This document shows, piece by piece, positions 11,813 through 25,792 of a stretch of DNA of 64,000 bases. The stretch is from Effrenium voratum (lineage: Eukaryota > Sar > Dinophyceae > Suessiales > Symbiodiniaceae). The notes below the pieces were generated by a model. That model did no database searches. It was not told the origin of the DNA and saw nothing but the letters and a program-made list of their open reading frames with translations. The DNA is taken from contig CAUJNA010002113.1 of assembly GCA_963377175.1 (NCBI GenBank), positions 1 through 64,000 of the forward strand. Reading direction: 5' to 3'. Within the stretch, counting starts at the first letter, position 1. The number at the start of each line of letters is the position of its first letter. The position numbers and the translations under genes are program-made.

Positions 11813-14800
11813 CTCTCTCTCTCTCGCTCTCGCTGGTTTGGTTTCCCTTTGGCCGTCTCTTTTTCAATGGGAACCCGCATGAATAAACCTGCTAGAGTTG
11901 TGTCACAAAAGGGTGGAATCCACTGAACCATTCGACGGCATCAACCGCCGCAAAGGTTCTCCAGTAGAGAGGTTCAAATAAGGGCACCGACTTTTTTCTG
12001 TAGTCTATCTTAGTAGGGGAACCCTCCCCCAAAAAAGAAATGGTAAAGGGCACCAGTCGCTGAAAAACCTAGCTGAGCGCCCCTCCCCCCCTCCCCCCCC
12101 AGCTGGGCCGTTGACGCAAACGCGTCAACCGGAGGCCTGGTACTGCGTGCCGTTGGCTTTCTCCACACCCTGCGGATCCGAGAAACCCGAACCATGGTTC
12201 CCCCGCCGAACCCTTCCTATGAAAACGTCCCAAAGGATCGACCCGAAAGTAAACTTCAAGCATCAAGCTCCCGAAACCACACAAGCCTCTCTGGTTGTAA
12301 AGCAGGGTTGTGGGAAATGGAATCCACTTCTGTGATACAACAAAAAGGGCCTAATCCCAAAGACTAACACCCCATAAGTGGGAATAAACCCCTTGATTCC
12401 ACAACCCTGCTCTGGAAATGTCTTGTCTTGGGGTTGCAAAGGAATCTCCTTTCTTTGGCGGGGGTGGGGAGGGGGGAATGGGAACATCCTGTCCCAAGTT
12501 TGATCCCTTGGATGGCGATTGTTTCACCAGCCAATGGGAATCTGAGCGTGCCTTCCTCACTGACAACATGGCAACACATCTGCAGGGTTCAATGGAAGCT
12601 CCGATGCAGGGTCGCTCCAAAGAACTGGTCAGGGCAGAACTTCTGGTACTGGAAGGAAATTGAATGAAACTGACCAAATGGGAGTGTCTCACCCCCAGCA
12701 TGATTCGTTTCCTCGTGGTCCCCCCTTCAACCCAACCCCAGAAGGGTGCCCCAAAAGTCTTCTATCCTTGTGTGGCCATCAACCTATGCCGGGGGCCTCC
12801 GGATCCACCGAGGACCTGCCGTGAAACAGCTCTTGCTTGCCAACCTGCCTCCAAGGTATATTGCGACAAATAAGTATAACATGGCAATTACAGAAAAAAA
12901 AAGGAAAAAAAAGCAGGTATACAATATGGTAAGAAAGCGTGATCATGAGTACAGCATAGTAAAAACAAAGAGCGATCATGAGTGAGTATACTGTAGCAAT
13001 CGTTCAAATAATCCATGGATCATGTGTATGCCAAAGTCTTTCCCAGCGCTTCCTGGTTACCTGTATAGCAGGTAACTGGCCCCTGGTTACCATTTTTTCT
13101 GGAACCAAGCTCGGTTCCCAAAAAAGTAGGAACCAGATTCCAACCTCACGGTTTTCACGGTTCCGGCCTCCCAATTCACGGTTCCACCCCCCTATCTCAC
13201 GGTTCCGGCACTCTGTTTCACGGTTCCGCCCTCTATTATGTAGCCTTTTCTGTGGTTCTGGGAACTACCGACCAGTTACCAATATAGTAGGTAACCAAGC
13301 TGGTTACCAACTATACAGGTAACCGGAAGCACTGGGTTTGACTAGACGCATTGGCCTCTCTCGCCCGCCAGCCATTGGTCTACAAGATCAGGCTACAAGG
13401 GGGGCTTGCTGTTCCGGATTGCAACAAGGTTTCATCTGGAGGTGCAATGGAAACCCCCAGTAGTTTCCAACTGATCCTCCTGTGGATGGACGAAATCCAT
13501 TTCGCACCACCGTTCAGAAACCCTGGTTTTTGATGATTCCCCTGTAAATGCCAACGAACAACGGTTTCTCGCGGTTTTAACGTGGTGCGAACGGATTTCC
13601 TCCATCCACAGTATGACTCACTTCCTGAGTTTAAACATGGTCTTCCCAAGTGGCTAAAGTCCAGGAACTCGGGCCGGGTTCTGTTCTCCGGGTATTGGTT
13701 GCACATATGGCCCCCGCCTGCATTTCCTTTTTGAGAAGCCGCGCGGCCTCCTGGACATCCTGCTTCTTATTGGCCTCGCTTTGCGCATCACATCAGCTGA
13801 TCAGCGTTCAGTGCTTTGCCGGGGGCCCTTCCCAGCGAGCATTTCAGCGAAAGAAGGGCCAGCCTGCGTTGAAACTTCGGGCTCCTTTCATGGTGTTTTC
13901 ATGGTCTTCCGGGATCGCAAGGTATCTTGAAAGGGGATGTTCGGACGTTCTTACCAACCTGGGCTCGGAACCATCGGAACCCAACAAATCCAAGCGCTCA
14001 GTGCCTTTTTTCCGCGTGCCATGCCTTTTGACTCCTGGCGGAACAAGTCCAGCCTGAAAGACCAAAACGCACCAGCGCGGGACTTCTAGAGATGTGGGTT
14101 CCACCGCCCCTTGCCCCCCCCAAAAAAAAGAGAAAGAAGCATTCATTGCAGAACTTGTTTCAAGGCGCCCTTTGGTTGGATCACCAGTTCTTCAGCTGGG
14201 GTTACAATGAGGTTTTTTTTGTGCTTAATCAAGCCGTTTCAACAAAATGGACTTTCCAAAAAGTATGCAGTCGAGGAACCGGGGAGGGGCGGGGGGGGCG
14301 GGGGTTCTCGGGGCGGAGAGGATTAACCATTACGTGTCTACCTGGAGTGATCGTCCCCTTTTTTCCACCATGGTTCTGAGACCTACTTCCCTGATAAGTA
14401 ATGAATCCCCACTAAAAAAAAAACAGCCCCATATTCATAAACATCGGGTTTATTCATCCGAGGGTCGCTCCCAGTACCTCACCTTGGTCGACCCAAGCAG
14501 ACGCCACGCGACTCGTTCCGCCGAGTGGCCGGGTGACCCTTCGCACGCGCCAGGCGGTGCATGTTCTCGTAGGTCTCCGGGTGATCTGTGCCAAAGGTAT
14601 CGTAGCACTCCTGGAGCTCGCGGATGCAACCCTCACGTGGAACTGGGGGGGAAGGAAGTGCACGTCAACACCACTGCAGGGTTTCCGCCTGCTTTTTGGA
14701 CACAGCTTCTGCCAACTTATCCTGGTTGAATCGTCTTAACACCATGCGGAACCCTCCAGGAGGGGTTGTTTTGATGGGAAACCACAATAGGAAACCACTC

Positions 14801-17800
14801 CTCAAGCGCAACCCTCCCAACGTCTCCATTTTGACACCATTGGGTGCACCTGGAGGGGGAGTGATTTTTAGCAGAGAACCAAAAGGAAACCACACAAAAA
14901 TCAGATTTTGGGGGACACCGAAATTTTGAAAACCTCTCGTTTGTCCAATATGGGGCTCGTTTCCTTCGCCCGCCCCCCGGCCCCCTCCCCCTTTCTGACA
15001 ACCGGAACATATCGCCGAGGCTCCGCCAGCCGCCTCTGCAGCAGCGTCTCCGACTCCCCGTAGGCGCCTCGTCCCCGCGGTGGGGGGGAAGGTGCTTGGA
15101 GGCAAGGTGAGAGAAGTGACGGCTTGCCATAGGCGTCCTTTTGGGGAAATAGATGGGTTTCCCTGGTAGATGATTAACCCACCAGGGAAACCAGGAATCG
15201 CCATCGATTTTTCTACCAAAACAACCAAAAAGGACGCCTATGGGATGAGGAGGAAATGACCTGCGCAAATGCGAAATATACGACATTACCCCCCGTACCT
15301 GCAAAACATGCCCCGCACTTCGGAGCCGAAGCAAACATGGTTCAGACCACATTCCAACCCCTGCAAGCAGCGCAGTTGAAAACCCAACGACCGCCTGAAA
15401 GGGCCTGTTTGATCCAAAACGATGGCCCGCACCAACTCCCCAACCTCCGGATGGTAGCCTTGGGCCTTGCTTTGATCCTTCCAAAGTCAGACGCTACGAC
15501 GCCTCCCTGGAACCACCGCAAGGCTTGTTGTCTTATCTAGCACATGGGGGTTGTGCAAAAAAACAAATCATCCTAAACACTGCCGTTCCGCCCCTTGAAA
15601 CGTGGAATGCTGAACCCAATGCATGGGTCTTAGCAAGACACCGACGCGCCTCTGGACTCCATGAGCCGTGAGAGGCCTCGGAGAGCGACGGTCCCTGCCT
15701 TCATTCAGGCCTCGTGGGCGTTTTGAGCCAAGCCCGGTTTGCGGTTGTCCTCTTTTGCAGCCAAGCCAAGAGATTTGGGTGGGTGGTTCTAACGGCGGGG
15801 GAATTCCATTCCATTTTGCGGGCCCCCTGTTGCTAACATCCAAATTCAAGTTGACTCATATAGAAATATATATGTATATATATATATTCTTCGCCCTTGG
15901 CATGCCAACCATTTTGTCAATTGGACAAAGGTGCGGCCAAAGGATTGGCCACCCTGGTGGAAGTTCCAAAGCCCCCCCATTTTGCTCATTGCTTGGCTAG
16001 CCTGACGCAGGGACATGAAGGCTTCCCGAGTGAAAAGCTGGTGCCATCTGACCCAAGGCTCAAACTTTTGCACATGTGGCCAATCACCTTTTCCGTGGTA
16101 CCAAAATGTAGCTGTCACCCTAACTATATACGTTGTCACTTGACAATAGGAACTCTTGGGATCACAGACTCACTTTTCCACAGTGCGGTTGCAGCCTTGT
16201 ATTATTTTAAAAAAATGTGGTTGCAGCCTTGTATTTAAACAAAAAGTTCAAGGAGCAATAAGCGGGCCGGCAGGGGTGTCCCTGTTCTCTCCGAGTTGGG
16301 TTCAGTAGACCCTAGGCACCAGTGGCCCTGGTTTGGATTTGGGAGCGAACACGCGCCTCCATTCGTGATAGGCTCCCTTTCAAAACCAACAGGGGAGGGA
16401 AGCTCACCAAAGTTTGTACCCGTTGGCCGTTTCCTCTTTCGGAGCGCAGTTGAAAGGATGCCGATGTCGAAGCAACCTCTACAAGCCTTGCAGATCAGGC
16501 TCTTCACAACCCGGGTCGGTAGAAAAAGCTGCGTGCTTTGTAGCCCCCCACCAAAATGAACAGGACCAAAGACGCAAAGAACTAGAACTACGCTTTCTCC
16601 ATGGCTCGCAATTCAGGCGATGTGTCCTCTTGAAACATCACCAGAAGGGGAGGTTCAACCAACAGTGGCAACTAAATGCAAAAACCAACTTCCGACTTCC
16701 GTGGAACTAGGACGCAGGTAAATTACTCTCCGCATTAATGCGTGCAAAGAAGCCCAGCTATGAGCAAGAACTGCCAATCCCAAGGGTTCAAGTTAAATAT
16801 GAAGCGCGGGTTCTCTGACAAGACTAGGGGTTGTCCAATAAAGATATGTTTACTAACCCCAGGAGTCTGACATTAGGCAACAAGAAGAATGTCTTCTAAT
16901 GATACACCAGGTTGAAAGTAGATGGCGAATGTGAATTTCCGCGCAGATCTGGGTCGGCAAAGGGGATGACATTTGCAGGGTGGGATTGAACTTGCCATCG
17001 ACTTTTGCACATCTGTACCTGGTTGACAGGCTGCAGATTTTGTGTCTTAACCCTTTCCAACAACCCAACCTAATCAGGTTTTTTTTAAGACATATGAAGA
17101 CCCTAGTAAGGCCTTGATAAGGGGCGCTCCCTAATTCCCAGGGAGGTAGTGAGATAGGGGGAGGTTGCACATCCCATGACTCAACTGGGCTGCCGAGCCA
17201 TCCAGCGCCTGCAAGCTGTCATTGTTGATCTCCTCAGGCCGAAAAGCTGCGCCCAAATCCGCGCAAAAAACAAAGCCAGCGGTTGATCAGGGGGAAACCT
17301 GAAAATTTCAAAGGTGTGGAGACTAGTTAAATTGGTTTGTCTCCAATCCCTAACCGACGGAAACATTGACCATCTTCCTTTTGGCTTTCTTCTCGCCCAA
17401 AACGGCCAACGTTACGCCACGTTTCACCCTCGGTCATTGCCAGACTTAACTGGCCTGTTTTCCCTTTTGCCGTTCCGGGAATCCGCGCTTTAGCAAAGCC
17501 ACGAGCGGTTGATCAAGTGTTTCCAAATGATGAAACTAGGGGAGGGGCAACCCAAAACGGACAGCAAAAAAGTTTAGTTTGGTTCCCCAGATGCCAGGAG
17601 GCCCTAAATTCACAACCCTCCTGCCCATCGACTCGATGCAATCACCTCGTGCCATTCGGCGGATGTAGATCTATGATATTTTGTAACACTGAATCGTCCG
17701 GCCACTTTGGCAGAGAGTCGACTTGCGTACTTGGGCTTGATGCCTGAGATACACATGTGCACATGTGCATATTCTGTTTGCACCCGTGCAAGATGCATCC

Positions 17801-20800
17801 CCAAGCCCGCTGTCGTTTTACAAGCTCACCCGCTCTGTAGCCCTGCCCTGTTCAGGTCCCCCAGTGCACCTGCCTCAAGGCGATCGACCTGTTGCCATGA
17901 CTCTGACAGAGAAGAAACGGAAACCACCCGGCAGGTTCTTTGAGCCTTCTTTGGCGGCATGGTGCTTAGAAAAGCCTTTCTGGGCTAGGGGGACTACTGT
18001 TTCTCCTTAGTTTGTTCTGTGCAACCTTTGGCTGCATGTAAGCACATGGAAGCGGGTTTTCCGTTTGACACATGTTGTGCTTGACAAGCTTGGTACATAT
18101 CGCAAAAAAAGCAGCCTACATTTTATGCTCGCAACCCACCAAACGCGCCGTCACCTGTCCACAAGGGATGCCACCTGGATGAATTGCGCAAAAACCCACC
18201 GACACACACAAAAAAATCCCGGCCCCCTATGCAAGGTCTCATTTCTCATCCGGGAAGGTTCGCTGTGGTTCTTTGCCCAGACTGTTTCCAAAACCGTCGA
18301 ACGGAACGCCCTGTTCCCTTTGACCATCCGACGGCTCGGCTTGAGTTTCCAGAGACTCGAGAGGTCGCGGCCTGAAGATGCGGCGCTTCACTTGCCCTAA
18401 CTCCAGGCTCCCCTCGTTTTGAACATATTTCACTTGCCCGAAAGGAGGTACTAAGCCACAAGGAAAACCTTAGGCCCTGTGAACTTCCTAACCTTCCCAG
18501 CCCGCGGCACGTTGACGGGACCAAAGACGCCATAAAACTAGTAACACATACGAAGAACAGCGAAGGTTGTACGTTCAAAATGTGGTTGGACCGCCTTGAT
18601 TCTTTGTCGTGTCCTTCTGGTTCCCTTGAACCCCCCCCCCAAAAAAAAAAGAAAGAAAGAAAAAGTGCCCCTCACAAAAAGGCATATCCACACACCAGTA
18701 GAAACCACCACACATCCAGGAGTCGTTCACCTCGGTCATCCGGATCCGCGACGTGAGGTACAGCTTCTCCACCGCCTGCGGTCGGGAGTGCGTTTGGAGG
18801 CAAACGAAAAGGACCTGTGAAGTCGAAACCTGGTGCCTGGGTGATCGGCCAAGATAGGTTGTTGGTCACCTTGGTTTTCACCCACTCATAAGACCCCAGA
18901 CCACGAAGGCAACCAGAGCTCCAAAGTGAAAGCGAAGGTTTCGGCCAAGGTAGTATTGGACAAACGGAACAAGCGGGGATACAGAGGGAGCGCTGGGGGC
19001 GCCATTTCCCATATCAAACTTAGTCAAGGTACTTGGGTGCTCGATTCGACAAGTTACCCTGGCTCCAACTAACATGGCATCTGTGGGGAGGTACCTGGAA
19101 TATTAATTTCCTTTTGAAGAGAGCCCCTGTCAGTTGCCATGTTAGTGGGAGGGAGGGTAGTAGATTGTTGGTAACCTAGGCTATTATCCACTTATAAGCC
19201 TCCTGAAGTGGGGCTTAACCCAGTCATTTGTGGGTTATATCCCAGGTGGCTGACCACTTACGAACTGTGGCCGAACAACCAAGCGGTCAGTGTCCCAGGT
19301 TCTTGGTGAGCCCCGGTGGTTTGGTGGCTGGTCACATATGCACGCTACAAAACCAGGTTATCTCAGCACCCATCCAACCCACCAATCAAGGGTCACCTGA
19401 GTAAAGAACGCCCAAGACATCCCAAGACCATGTGCAAGAAAGACAGGGACGGCCGCACTTGTTTCTGCTCCTCACTCAACTTCATCCGCCCAGGTTTGAC
19501 AGCAGCTGGCTGCATCGTTTTTGGTTGGTAGCCTCTTGCTGCAACCAGAACAAGACACACCCAAGCGTCCCCGCTCGTACTAAGAAGCTATTTGGGTGTG
19601 CCTTGTTTGATGGCCCCCTTTGGGCTTGGAAGCCAAATTCACTTTGTAGGTCCACACGAGTTGGAGGATTGACCATGCCCCCGGCAATTCCTGCCCGGGA
19701 TCACGCCGTTCTCTCGGCTTGCAACCGGCACTGCCGATTCCACTTTACAAGCCCCAACCCCCGCAGACTCGAGAAGATGGAGCTGTAAAGTCAGAACATG
19801 CCTGAGGGGCGCTTCGCATTTCTCACACCAACTCTTGAACACTTGAAAAAGGCACACGTCAAGGAAAGCAACACGTACTCCTCGGGAAGGTAGCCAAGCT
19901 TACTAAGGTTACTAACTGAAGTCAAGTTAACTGGTTACTCAGTGGTGAAGCACGCACTGTACCCAGCCTTTGATTTGCGGACTCAACTTCGTACCCACGA
20001 AATCATTTTAACAAAAACAAAAACACAGCTGGTTTCTGCAATGCATTCTCAGCTTCCCAAGCGTTGCTCAACTAACGCACGTGCTTAGCTGAGTGGTTCA
20101 TAGACCTCAGTTAACCTCTAGTGAGGTATTCCTCAAAACTTTAACTAGGGCTACTAACCATTTGGCTGCTGGCCATCTAATCCGAGTTGTGAAATTTGGA
20201 CAAGAAAGCCCAGATCCCTTTTGGTTTCTGTTTGGGAAGATTGACCTCGGGGATAGCTGGCACCCATGGAACTCAGCAAAACATCATTAGACACATCTCA
20301 ATTGGGGTACCCTCCCTCACACTAACACAGAACCTGTGGGAGAGTACCTGGAAGATGCATATCATCTTGTAGGGACTGAGGCGGACTTTTTCTTACTGTT
20401 GTTTGGTGGGGGTTGCCACGGGCCACGGCACAAACCCTAGGAAACCAACAAAAGGGCTGCAGAAGAAGGATCTGACCCCTTGCCCAGGAGCAATCACAGG
20501 GTTGGGCGAATCACAGGGATTGAGCGCGGTCTAGACCACCCTTTGGTGAAACAACCTCCTCGGCTTCCCTGCAAAAGATGGCGACCAGGGCCGTCCGTTG
20601 CTCAAACAAATTGGGTCTCTGTCAATATGGGGACCCAAAATAGGCGGTGTCCTGTTACAGTCCTGTTGATCTCAAAAATTACGCAGTTTGGCCAAAAACG
20701 AAAGTTGCATAAAACGGGTGCATTGCGGCATCCCTAAACCTGCCCCAAAACGTTTGCGGCCTGTGTTTCATTAATTTGCACATCGATACGGGTGCCCTTT

Positions 20801-23800
20801 TGAGAGCTACCCCCCACTTTGGTTCCCCAATCAATAACCAATAACCACCCGTTCCGGGATTAGCAACCCCAAAAAGACGAGTATGGGGCTTGCTCACTTA
20901 TCCATGGGAGATCGGCCGTCGACGCAGCAACCAACTCGCCTGCGTGTACAGCGACTCGGCTTCATCTTCCGCCTGGCCGTGGGGAGCTTATGTGTGTGTG
21001 TATTTATATATGTATATATATATATATACACATGCTAGATATATATATATATATATATGCATATATGCATATATTTATATGTATATATATATACATAATT
21101 ATATATATATATATGTGTTGAACTATGCATATATACACATATATGTGCGTGTCTCTGTGCATAAATGGACGAATCCCCAGCAAAAGGGGTGGTCCCTGTT
21201 CATTACTCTCTCGTCAACATTCCATAAAGATGTGTCAAGAAACGAAAAGGCGGTGTGTCCCCCTCTTTACGGCGAGGGGACTGTCCTGAATTCCCACCAT
21301 CTAATTCAACGGGCTACGAAACTACACGCATCCTGCTCCTATGCCAATGTTCTATGTTGGTTTCAACGGTCCCCCCCCCCAAACTCAGTCTCATAGACTC
21401 TGCTAGCACCCAGGTTTTGATTTTGGACTGAACCCCCAAGGTTGAATCCATGGTGTGCTGCCCTTCGGAAAACGAGGGATTATCCTGGGTTGTAGCTTGG
21501 TACCCTCAACACGGCATGGCTTCCCTGTTGTTAAACCTGTCCAGGCCAGAAGTTCCCCCTCGCACACCCGTCCTCGGGGCTCGATTGAAGAAGCAGGCCA
21601 CCTCGTGCGGGACGGGTGGGGCGGGTCTTGGGGCTGGGTCCTTGAACAGGGGAACCACTTTAAACCACAGCCAGTGATTACCTTCGTAACCAAGGGAACC
21701 ACCCTCTACAAACTAGAAGGTCAACAGCTGGTTGCCCATTAGTGGAAACTGGATGCGCTGGGACGAGTGAGAGGTAAAATTGAATGAAGTCACCTGAATA
21801 AACCAAGGTTGACCTCAAGAGCCCTAGGCAAATACTGGGCCATACCCTTCAACTCACCAGGCGAGACCCTGGCCCGTGACATCCCCTCCCCCCCCCCCCA
21901 GAAAACGGGTTGTTTTCCATTGACTATGGTTTACTGTTATATGACATATTGACAACGGACACATTGTCAGTTTCACCTGTGGCAAGCTCACTTGACCCGG
22001 GTATAGCCCCCCTGTCCGGCATACAAAAGGCGAGCAAACCCGTGTCCTTACCTGCCACAGCTTCCGCGACCCCCGGATTTTAAAAGAAAACAATTCCAAG
22101 AAGGAAAGCGGCATGAATGTCCCACTGGAGGTCTTGGTTGTTTTCTAAAAACATCAAGTGCAGTGAAGATCGCCACTGCTTCTTTCCAGCTAGCTCTTGT
22201 CATACTTGACATAGGTCTTCACGAGCGCATGCGTTAACCTTGTCACAGGCCAGTCACAGTTTCGTCACCAGGAGGATCACACCTACATGCTCCTTTTAAA
22301 CCGCGATCCTTTGTCGCACCCTTGCTTAGGCGCAACTGTCACCTAAAAAAACGGTTCAACCTTATTTGTACGAGGATCAAGCGTAGACTTAATGAAACTC
22401 TAGATGGCCGAGCGTCAAGTGTATAGTTGTGCAAAGTAACTCTGACGATTGCGTCACTTTAAAGGCGCTTGTCAACATTCCACTTGAGATGGAGAGACAC
22501 GAAAGGTGGGATACCGCAAAGTGGTCCCCCTAATGTGTCGAAAAGTGGCTTCCCCTAATGTAGCCTAAAAAAGGAAGGGGCTTGCATCGAATACCATTCA
22601 GGTGCACATGGAGCTCAACAGCTTGACTATGTTAAGAAACAATTTCCGTTGCGCGAAAAAGGGAAGTACCTGTTGACCATGTATGACGAAGCGAGCAGGC
22701 CGACCCCAGACCCCCTCAGTCTAGCCTTGCTAACGCAAGGACAAACTCAATCTGGCCCCCTTAAAGCTACCTTTCGTGAAATGTGACGTTGCCAAAAAGG
22801 GCTGAAAAATGAATGGTCCCCCTTCCAGCACCGCCCGAGTGCTGCCAAATTGGCGTGACTTAGGGGTAAAACACAAACAACGTCACTTTTTGGCTAAGTG
22901 ATGCTTTGCTGAATTTCCGCAATTTCCCGTAAAATCGGACGGATCTACGAGGGCAGGGGCGGGGCAAAAAGGCAGCGTGACCAAAGTCAGCACGCTGTGC
23001 GCCAACACCAGCACAAAACCTGCTAATGACCCTTACAGCAAACAGCCATGCAAATCTCCATCGCTCGTCACGAGCATGTCACTTGCAGGTCGTTTGCTCG
23101 GCCTGCGCGTCGCTTGCGGGTCGCCTCGCGTCGCTTGCGTTTTGCTCCGTGTCACTGGGGTGTCGCTTGCGTGTCACCTGCGCGTCGCCCGGTGTCGCTT
23201 GCGTGTCGCCCGGTGTCGCTTGCGTGTCGCCCCGTGCCGCTTGCGTGTCGCCTGCGTGTCGCTTGCGTGTCGCCTGCGTGTCGCCTGCGTGTCGCTTGCG
23301 TGTTGCCCTGTGTCACGCAGAGTAAAAGTGCTGCTTTGGGGCCCCAAGGCATGAAATTTAAGCCCCAAAGCATCACTTCGGCTGCGAAAGCGTGTCGCTT
23401 GCGTGTCGCTTGCGTGTCGCCGGCGTGTCGCCTGCGTGTCGCTTGCGTGTCGCTTGCGTGTCGCTTGCGTGCCGTGTCGCTTGCGTGTCGCCCCGTGTCA
23501 CGTGTGTCTCGGCCAGCGTCGCGCGCGCGCCGCCCTGCGTCGTGCTCGCATCGCCTCGTGTCGCTTGCGTGTTGCCCTGTGTTGCCTGCGTATTGCCCCG
23601 TGTCGCCCCGCATTGTCCCATGCTGCTTTCCGCTAAAGATTTTCAGAAGCCTTTGCTAGTTTCGTTTGTCCAGATTCAGGCTCACAGTGGTGCGGACAGT
23701 TCTTTTGGCCGCTGAGCTTGGAAAACGCTTAGCAGACTCAGCTGCCATGAATGGACTGAGAATGGTCTTCAAACTGGTGGTTGCTAGATTTGAAGTGCTG

Positions 23801-25760
23801 CCGATTGTATTTTTTCGCAAGTGCCTTCAATTTGGCGGCACTTTCACAAAATTGAGAACAACGGTCGTTGGGTGGTCCTGGTTGTGGGACGGGTTCCCAA
23901 TTTGATCTATCTAGTCTTTCCCCACGAAAGGGAAAACGGAACCCTTCCCGACTACTTGGCCAAAAGAGTCTAGACTTGTTGTTTGCCACTAAAATGCTCC
24001 AAAAGAAAAGTGACTAAAGTCCATGAACTCAGGACGTCAGCAAAATGTTTTGAAGGTCAACGGGTTTGGAGCCGAACTGAGGGGCGCTTGCAGGGCGCCA
24101 ACGCGCCAACGGCGCTCGGAGCGCCGGAGCGCCTGCGACGTCGCAGCGCTTCTTGATCTCGTAGGGCTTCTCGTCCGGGATCGTGCGCAGCAACTCCACG
24201 GCCTGTCAATCAGTTTTCCGGCTGGGTGGTGTGGACTGGCGAATCGCTTGGATTGCTTCTGGTGGCTTGGATTTGGTGGCTTGGATTGGGTGGATTGGAT
24301 TGCGTGGGTTGGAGTGATTTCTCATATACCTACCCTTTGTGCTGAAAGTGCTTCCAAAATAATGAAGCGGGGACAATGGCACAGCCCCTTTTCCAGCTGC
24401 AAACTAACAGCATCATTCGAGGGAAAGTACCAAACACGTATTCATTTCATTTGAAATTGACGCGCCGGCACTTCCTCCGAAACATCCCCACTTCGCCGAA
24501 GCGCGCGCGAGCGGCAACGCTGCATCGCGCCTTGTCCTGATTGCCCAGGGCCTCCTGAGCAGCCGCCTCATGCCGCACGTCCTTCGTCAAAGTCGCGTCG
24601 TGCTTCAGCACCCCGCCTGAGAAAGCAATCCCGGACGACCCCCCGAATTAGGCTGTGAGGGGGGTAGGTGACCTAAGATGGGTTGCGGCATTGTTCAAAA
24701 GGCACACTATGCCGTGAGGGGAGCGGCATGTCAGATGCATTTTTGCCCCAGACCAGGCGCTGTTGCTGGAAAGTCGCCAGGTCGGCCTTGAACCACACGG
24801 AATACAAGTGTCCACTGCATGTGAGGATATGCACTTACGCAAAGGCCAATGTGCGTTTACAGCAACTAACAACACGGGAGACAATAAACGTCCCCATGTT
24901 AAACAACAACTGGGAAACCATGTTTTGTTGAAGCCGAAGGCCGCCAGCACCTGAGCTCTCACGGGGCTGACTGGGTCCAACGCGTCCATCCTGAAAACGA
25001 CCTGATTGCGGGCTTAAAGGGAAAGCCCTTGCCAAAGCACTTTCTTGAGAATCCCCGGGACCCACAAGCAATTCACAGGGATCCGGATGCATTGTGCACC
25101 TGAACATTGCCTTGTAAATGCTGGTTTCCGTTTATTTTGGTGGAAAAAGCCAAGTTTCAAATGGGAAAAGTGTATCTTTGAAGGAGCCATGATTCACTTC
25201 CTCCGGGAATTTGCCAAAGCATGTCCGAACCCCCCCCCCAAAAAAAAAAAAAAACATGCCGAGGAAGCCTGTGGGCCAACCGCCATGCATAGCCACTCGG
25301 TCAGGCCAAGCTGCCCATGATGGTCTGGGCCTCCGTGTCGTCACCTACAGGTCGAGACATCCCCCGCGAATTTGTGGCTCCGTGTTGGTGGTTTCGAGGT
25401 GTTCAGGGGTGCTTTCCCATCTACCCAAGTCAGGGGTTCAAAAATTGTACCAATCCAAACCGCCAATAGGTGACTTGGAAAATTTCAACATCCAGCACGG
25501 AACCCAACTAACCGTCATGTCTAGAAGGTGGCCCCTCTTTTGCGTTCCATGCCAGTTAGGCCGAGGTCAACCTCAAACTCTACCAGTGGGAAACATCATG
25601 GGCCTGGGAATCTTGGAATGGGCGATTGGCCAGCCAAATTGGGTGCATCAAATCGACGCTCTCAAAACTGACACCAACAAATATACAATTGGTTCACATT
25701 ATCATAAATAAATGAATAAATAAGTAAAATGTGTATATATACATATGTGTGTATATTAAA

Positions 25761-25792
<32 letters not shown>

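Noticed and set aside
12085..12190. GC-rich stretch with KANGTQYQ, reminiscent of a MORN repeat
   Set aside because: Too short, no matching neighbour, no phase fit to the TPR chain.
23026..23715. Overlapping frames of 80-200 codons rich in CRLRVACVS
   Set aside because: By-product of the 11-bp array.
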